From Brevibacillus porteri (GTDB lineage Bacteria; Bacillota; Bacilli; Brevibacillales; Brevibacillaceae), in assembly GCF_003013475.1 (NCBI RefSeq), contig NZ_PXZO01000068.1, positions 1-64,000 of the forward strand: a DNA stretch of 64,000 nt. The letters are read 5' to 3'. Shown piece by piece: positions 59,203 to 64,000 of this stretch. The first letter of the stretch is position 1; every line of letters starts with the position of its first letter. Made by a program: the position numbers and the translations under genes. Under the pieces are notes generated by a model. That model was given only the letters and a program-made list of their open reading frames with translations. It searched no databases and was not told where the DNA came from.

Positions 59203-60918
59203 TTAGTCTTCCATGGTAGACAGGTCACCAGTCGGTAGACCTAATTCCCACGCTTTCAAGACGCGGCGCATGATTTTTCCGGAACGCGTTTTTGGCAACT
59301 TGTCACGGAATTCAATTTCACGAGGAGCAGCATGTGCAGCCAGTCCTTCTTTCACAAACTTGCGAATTTCATCCATCAACGCTTCACTTGGCTCATAGCC
59401 AGCTCGCAGCGAGATGAACGCTTTGATAATTTCACCACGTACCGGATCTGGTTTGCCAATGACGCCCGCTTCCGCTACTGCTGGATGCTCCACGAGCTTG
59501 CTCTCTACTTCAAACGGACCGACTCGCTCACCGGAAGTATTGATCACATCATCAATACGGCCTTGGAACCAGAAGTAACCTTCTTCATCCTTGTATGCAG
59601 AATCCCCGGACACGTACCAGCCTGGGATGCTGAAGTATTCTTCGTACTTCGCTGGGTTGTTCCAGATTTGTCTCATCATGGATGGCCAACCTGTACGGAT
59701 AGCCAGATTCCCCATTCGATTCGGTGGCAGCTCATTTCCACGGTCGTCAATAATCGCTGCATAAATACCTGGGAACGGCTTACCCATCGATCCAGGCTTG
59801 ATCGCCATACAGCGATAGTTAGAAATCAGCTGAGCACCCGTTTCCGTCATCCACCAGTTGTCGTGAATGCGTTGATTGAACACGCGCATACCCCAGTGAA
59901 CGACTTCGGGATTGAGTGGTTCGCCAACGCTCAGGACGTGACGCAGACTGGATAAGTCAAATTGCTTGACGAGTTCATCCCCTGCCCCCATGAACATGCG
60001 GAACGTAGTCGGAGCACTGAACCAAATGGATACTTTGTTTTTCTCAATGACTTTATACCAGTCTTCGGGAGTAAAACGTCCGCCACGTACGACAATCGTT
60101 GCTCCATTCAACCAAGGTGAAAAAATGCCGTAAGAAGTACCCGTTACCCAGCCTGGGTCTGCTGTGCACCAATAAATATCATCCTCTTGCAAGTCGAGAA
60201 TCCATTTCCCAGTTTGGTAGTGCTGGATCATGGCATTGTGAACATGCAGAACACCCTTTGGCTTGCCCGTTGAGCCTGAGGTGTAATGTAGGATCATTCC
60301 ATCCTCACGATCAACCCATTCGATTTCCAGCTCGGTGGAGGCTTCTTCCATTGCTTTTTCAAAGCTGATGTGACCTTCTTTTAGCTCCTCTTCTGCCCCT
60401 ACAACAATCACGTGTTTTAATGCAGGCAGGTCGCTTACTGGAATGCGTGGCAAGAGTGCAGGTGTCGTAACAATCGCAACTGCTTCGCTATTTTCCAAAC
60501 GATCACGCACAGCCGCTTCCATGAACGCTTCGAACAGCGGCCCTACGATTGCGCCAACCTTAATCGTGCCTAAAACGCTTACATAAAGCTCGGGCGAACG
60601 CGGCATAAAGACGAATACGCGGTCCCCTTTCGCAATGCCCAGATTCCGCAAAACATTTCCGAATTTATTGGATAAATCGCTTAATTGCGCGAAAGTATAA
60701 GTCTCGTCTCTCGTCGCATTGCTGTACATCAAAGCGATTTTGTCTTTCCGATCAGTAGCGAGATGTCGATCAATGGCTTCGTACACCATGTTCACTTTCC
60801 CAGTCTCATACCAAGAGAATTGCTTCTCCACATCTGACCAATCAAAACTCGCATATGTTTCGTCATAATTTTCCAGATTAAAAGGGCCTTCCGTTGCTGG
60901 AATTTTCTCCACGTTCAT
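59203..60918 (-). CDS. acsA: Acetyl-CoA synthetase
   Basis: 571 aa from ATG 60918 (GGGAGAGTGAA upstream). ILHYTSGSTGKPKGVLHVHNA is the P-loop (given in part), WWMTETGAQ and the SGERVGPFEVES hinge follow, and PKTRSGKIMRRVLK carries the Lys that is acetylated to switch it off. It activates acetate to acetyl-CoA. Its length matches B. subtilis AcsA (572). Monocistronic. Confidence 0.95.
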   Translation of the reverse strand: MNVEKIPATEGPFNLENYDETYASFDWSDVEKQFSWYETGKVNMVYEAIDRHLATDRKDKIALMYSNATRDETYTFAQLSDLSNKFGNVLRNLGIAKGDRVFVFMPRSPELYVSVLGTIKVGAIVGPLFEAFMEAAVRDRLENSEAVAIVTTPALLPRIPVSDLPALKHVIVVGAEEELKEGHISFEKAMEEASTELEIEWVDREDGMILHYTSGSTGKPKGVLHVHNAMIQHYQTGKWILDLQEDDIYWCTADPGWVTGTSYGIFSPWLNGATIVVRGGRFTPEDWYKVIEKNKVSIWFSAPTTFRMFMGAGDELVKQFDLSSLRHVLSVGEPLNPEVVHWGMRVFNQRIHDNWWMTETGAQLISNYRCMAIKPGSMGKPFPGIYAAIIDDRGNELPPNRMGNLAIRTGWPSMMRQIWNNPAKYEEYFSIPGWYVSGDSAYKDEEGYFWFQGRIDDVINTSGERVGPFEVESKLVEHPAVAEAGVIGKPDPVRGEIIKAFISLRAGYEPSEALMDEIRKFVKEGLAAHAAPREIEFRDKLPKTRSGKIMRRVLKAWELGLPTGDLSTMED

Positions 60919-61075
60919 GTCTTCACTCTCCCACTCAACATCGTTTTTCTCACTACACAACATTCATAATATTTCTACACTTTTCGAGTAATTCCTCCTA
61001 CCAGAACCTACTTATTCGATTGCGAACATTTTCTTGTATAATGACGGTACTCTACTGCAAAGGAGATGGCTGGCC

Positions 61076-61978
61076 ATGATGTTCTGGCTTATGTTACTTG
61101 GGGCTATCGCCTTGTTGCTTTTTCGAGCCTATCGCAATACATTTGATGTTCAAATAAAAGAAGTAGCGATACCCTTACAAAAATCCCGGCACCTTCAACA
61201 ACCGCATGAGTTTGAGCCGATTTCCATCTTACATTTGTCTGATTTGCACATGGAAAACTTATCTGTACTGCCCCAGCGCATTGTCGCTGACTTTTCGCAG
61301 CGACAGGTAGACCTGATTGCCATTACTGGTGACTTGCTCGACCGTGAAATAAACATTCCGAAGGCAGTTGCTTTTGTGCAATGCCTCCAGCAATTACAGC
61401 CAGCACTCGGAATTTTTGTAGTTTTTGGCAATCACGACTATGTTCTTACCCCTTTCAAGCTCGCACAGTTGAAATCAGAATTAGAACGTATTGGCTGTCG
61501 TGTTCTTATTAACGAAAATGAAACTGTCTATCACAAGGGGCAGCCCCTGCACATTATAGGTGTGGATGATTTCAGCACGCGCCATAGCAACCTGGCCAAG
61601 TCTTTCTTCGGTGTACCCGAGACAGGAGCAAGGCTCGTCTTAACACATGATCCTAATATCGTTTTGCACATGAAAGAGTATGATTACGATTATTTGTTGT
61701 CAGGGCATTTTCACGGAGGACAGATCCATTGGCCTCGCCCCTTTCATCTCGCAACGATGGGGAAACTGCCTAAGCTGAATATCGTGAAAGGTCTTCACGA
61801 GATGGATGGTCGACCCTTTTACATCAGTGAGGGCCTGGGGCAAACAGGGGCAAACATCCGTCTGCGTTCCCGTCCCGAGATTACGTTGCATGTATTGGGC
61901 AGTGATGCTCCATTCAACGAGATGGCCGCTCCAGCTGTTGCTCTACAAGAAACAGCTGCCACGCTCGCCCTCGACTAA
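61076..61978 (+). CDS. Metallophosphoesterase (YkuE-like)
   Basis: 300 aa from ATG 61076 (AAAGGAGAT 8 nt upstream). One N-terminal membrane helix anchors it. LHLSDLHME, AITGDLLD, VFGNHDYV, LTHDPNI and LLSGHFHGGQ are the five motifs of the calcineurin-type fold with two metals. YkuE-type enzymes are wall-linked and their natural substrate is unsettled. Start of a run before the PucR gene, 42 nt apart. Confidence 0.88.
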   Translation: MMFWLMLLGAIALLLFRAYRNTFDVQIKEVAIPLQKSRHLQQPHEFEPISILHLSDLHMENLSVLPQRIVADFSQRQVDLIAITGDLLDREINIPKAVAFVQCLQQLQPALGIFVVFGNHDYVLTPFKLAQLKSELERIGCRVLINENETVYHKGQPLHIIGVDDFSTRHSNLAKSFFGVPETGARLVLTHDPNIVLHMKEYDYDYLLSGHFHGGQIHWPRPFHLATMGKLPKLNIVKGLHEMDGRPFYISEGLGQTGANIRLRSRPEITLHVLGSDAPFNEMAAPAVALQETAATLALD

Positions 61979-62020
61979 GGTATAATAGCCTTACTTTCGT
62001 GTCGAGATGGGGGTCACCTT

Positions 62021-63028
62021 GTGGAAAAATGGAAGAGAGATGTCGAGCACATCCGACAAGCGACAAATTTACCTATCGAATATGTACAAGTCTCACAGAT
62101 AGAAACAGCACAAGCCCAGCAGGATTGGCTAAAAAATGGCTGGGAGCAAGTAGCCCTCCATTCGAGTAACGGTGTGATGACATTGATCCTTATCGAAACG
62201 GCATCATGGCATACTTCAGCCCGAGCGTTGTTGGATCTGATTTTTCCTCATGTGGATGATCCAGCAACGCTTCCCCTCCCAAAACAGATATCCAATTGGC
62301 TCTTAGGCATTGTCTCTGGCTCTCCTGTTGCAATCCCTGCTCAACTGGAAGCAAAATGGCCGTGGAAAGAAGCGCGCGTCTCCTTTTTATTAGAGCGATG
62401 CAGACCGGATCGCAAGGGAGAATGGGATTCCTTGCAGCCCTTGTTGCATGATTTTTTTGAAGGATTACCTGATTTCATTCCGTTGACGCAAACACATGCC
62501 CTTCTCATCGTCCCTGTCTCCATGCTCGATCATCAAAAAATGGCTTCAGAACTTTTGGAGTGGGCATCAGGCCTGCATGATCTCATTTCGATGGAATGGA
62601 TGGAGTCCGTTCGCCTTGTAGTCGGATCGCCACTCACGAGTCCACTTGCATTGGGCGACACTCTTTTACGGCAATTATCACTCGCCCGTGCCCTTCAATC
62701 CTATCGACCACAAATGATGGTCGCTGGGGACTGGTCTTATCCGTTAGAACGATGGGCAGCTTCTCTCCCAAAAGAAATAGCAGCCGCTATCGCCAACGAG
62801 CTGGCCGCTGCCATAACCATTCCGCACATGACAGATGAACAATTGGAAACATTAGATACGTTGTTCGCCAGACAATTGAATGTAAGCGATACAGCACGGC
62901 AGCTTTTCCTTCACCGGAATACACTGTTGTATCGATTGGACAAGCTGACGGAACAAACCGGATTAGACCCGCGATTGTTTCCTGATGCCGTCATGCTTCA
63001 GCTCTACCTTCTCTTTCGTCAAAATTAA
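62021..63028 (+). CDS. PucR/CdaR-type transcriptional regulator
   Basis: 335 aa from GTG 62021. The end LDTLFARQLNVSDTARQLFL then HRNTLLYRLDKLTEQTGLDP is the HTH_30 domain of PucR/CdaR activators. The middle GSPLTSPLALGDTLLRQLSL is the GGDEF-like domain common in this family. N-terminal part is not a known sensor. The sugar ABC ATPase gene is next downstream (112 nt). Confidence 0.85.
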   Translation: MEKWKRDVEHIRQATNLPIEYVQVSQIETAQAQQDWLKNGWEQVALHSSNGVMTLILIETASWHTSARALLDLIFPHVDDPATLPLPKQISNWLLGIVSGSPVAIPAQLEAKWPWKEARVSFLLERCRPDRKGEWDSLQPLLHDFFEGLPDFIPLTQTHALLIVPVSMLDHQKMASELLEWASGLHDLISMEWMESVRLVVGSPLTSPLALGDTLLRQLSLARALQSYRPQMMVAGDWSYPLERWAASLPKEIAAAIANELAAAITIPHMTDEQLETLDTLFARQLNVSDTARQLFLHRNTLLYRLDKLTEQTGLDPRLFPDAVMLQLYLLFRQN

Positions 63029-63140
63029 CAAAACATTTTGTATATACTGTCCGTATCCAGCTTGCAAGTGAATTGGTACCCTATCCTTACAGTCATCAAA
63101 GAATTTGCTCTCTTCACAAACCCGAGGAGGTGCCTTTTTC

Positions 63141-64000
63141 ATGGCAAAGGTAAGTCTTTCCCACATTTATAAACGATATGGAAACAACGTTACGGCAGTT
63201 GACGATTTTCACTTGGAAATTCAAGATCGCGAATTCCTCGTTCTAGTCGGACCATCTGGTTGTGGAAAATCTACCACGCTGCGCATGATTGCAGGTCTGG
63301 AAGAGATTTCGGAAGGTGATTTATACATAGGCGATCGCCGTGTCAACGATGTGGCTCCCAAAGATCGCGACATCGCCATGGTTTTTCAAAGCTATGCACT
63401 CTATCCGCATATGAATGTATACGAGAATATGGCTTTCGGCCTGAAATTGCGCAAATTCTCCAAATCCGATATTGATAAGCGAATTCAAGATGCAGCTCGA
63501 ATCCTCGATATTTCGCATTTGCTAGACCGCAAGCCAAAAGCGCTGTCAGGGGGACAAAGACAGCGTGTCGCATTGGGTCGCGCGATCGTACGGGAACCGC
63601 AAGTATTTTTGATGGATGAACCGTTATCCAACCTCGATGCGAAGCTGCGTGTACAAATGCGCACGGAAATTTTGAAACTGCATCAACGCTTGAATACCAC
63701 GATCATTTATGTGACGCATGATCAAACGGAAGCCATGACCATGGGAGACCGGATCGTCGTCATGAAGGACGGCCTTATCCAACAAGTGGCAACGCCGACT
63801 GAAATCTACAATCATCCAGTCAATCTGTTTGTAGCGAGCTTCATCGGCTCGCCTGCGATGAACTTTGTAAAAGGGAATCTTTCCGAGAAAGACGGCGCAC
63901 TCTATTTTGATGCGCAAAATATTCATGTACGCTTCCCAGAAGATAAAGCAAAGACTTTACGGGAAAAAGGTTATGTAAACAAGCAGGTTATTTTTGGTAT
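63141..64000 (+). CDS. msmX: Sugar ABC transporter ATPase MsmX/UgpC, cut by the window
   Basis: 286 codons visible from ATG 63141 (GGAGGTG upstream); the end lies outside. [18 protein letters not shown] is Walker [13 protein letters not shown] the Q-loop, [16 protein letters not shown] the signature, [15 protein letters not shown] Walker B, and YVTHDQ the switch. Residues beyond about 235 are the start of the regulatory TOBE domain. MsmX energises several sugar importers in B. subtilis; no permease in view. Confidence 0.95.
   Translation, partial: MAKVSLSHIYKRYGNNVTAVDDFHLEIQDREFLVLVGPSGCGKSTTLRMIAGLEEISEGDLYIGDRRVNDVAPKDRDIAMVFQSYALYPHMNVYENMAFGLKLRKFSKSDIDKRIQDAARILDISHLLDRKPKALSGGQRQRVALGRAIVREPQVFLMDEPLSNLDAKLRVQMRTEILKLHQRLNTTIIYVTHDQTEAMTMGDRIVVMKDGLIQQVATPTEIYNHPVNLFVASFIGSPAMNFVKGNLSEKDGALYFDAQNIHVRFPEDKAKTLREKGYVNKQVIFG

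Overview
The window looks like a stretch of a Brevibacillus chromosome (B. brevis group), with the genus inferred from memory of gene families and not from a search. The evidence is: Firmicute-type ribosome binding sites with frequent GTG/TTG starts; a type-B RNase P RNA; an SLH-domain surface protein; and many sporulation-linked genes (alpha/beta-type SASP, spore photoproduct lyase splB, UV endonuclease uvsE, a LysM protein, a repetitive coat-like protein). No rRNA or tRNA is visible.

Layout. 1-190: the 5' end of a group II intron (minus strand) inserted just behind a terminator hairpin. 200-8200: an accessory, partly decayed region. It has a YoaE-like molybdopterin oxidoreductase, secreted proteins of unknown function, an HTH-TPR (RNPP-like) receptor pseudogene broken by two in-frame stops with an apparently intact 49-codon secreted peptide gene behind it, a small XRE regulator, and DUF418-like and ankyrin relics. 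8200-13500: a MarR regulator and an FAD monooxygenase that share a palindromic operator, the SLH protein, and rnpB. 13500-31500: mostly housekeeping genes (HesB-like protein, gamma carbonic anhydrase, radical-SAM YfkAB, SASP, MFS exporter, amidohydrolase, fumarase, beta-propeller protein, SurA/PrsA-like lipoprotein, MBL hydrolase, ABC ATPase, and an M20 amidohydrolase with two membrane proteins).

31500-38400: an APC permease preceded by a 49-codon membrane miniprotein, a MHYT-PAS-GGDEF-EAL protein, uvsE, and a protein with 29 tandem PNxx tetrapeptides. 38200-48900: hutH behind a leader peptide and a 19-bp-arm hairpin, a DCC1-family protein, aldo/keto reductase, thioesterase, pterin dehydratase, methyltransferase, glyoxalase plus TetR, two deoxynucleoside kinases, and splB. 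49000-53800: ECF sigma factor with a DUF4179-type anti-sigma candidate, thiD, a two-component pair, and a SET protein. 53900-59200: a metal-homeostasis block, with ycgR-ycgQ-GNAT divergent from an ArsR/CadC-type regulator and a czcO-czcD pair behind a clear palindrome. 59200-64000: acsA, a metallophosphoesterase, a PucR-type regulator, and the start of msmX, cut by the window edge.

The most interesting parts are the receptor/peptide quorum-sensing cassette, the hutH leader, the membrane miniprotein beside the permease, the M20/DUF3100 operon, and several operator palindromes that tie regulators to their probable targets.
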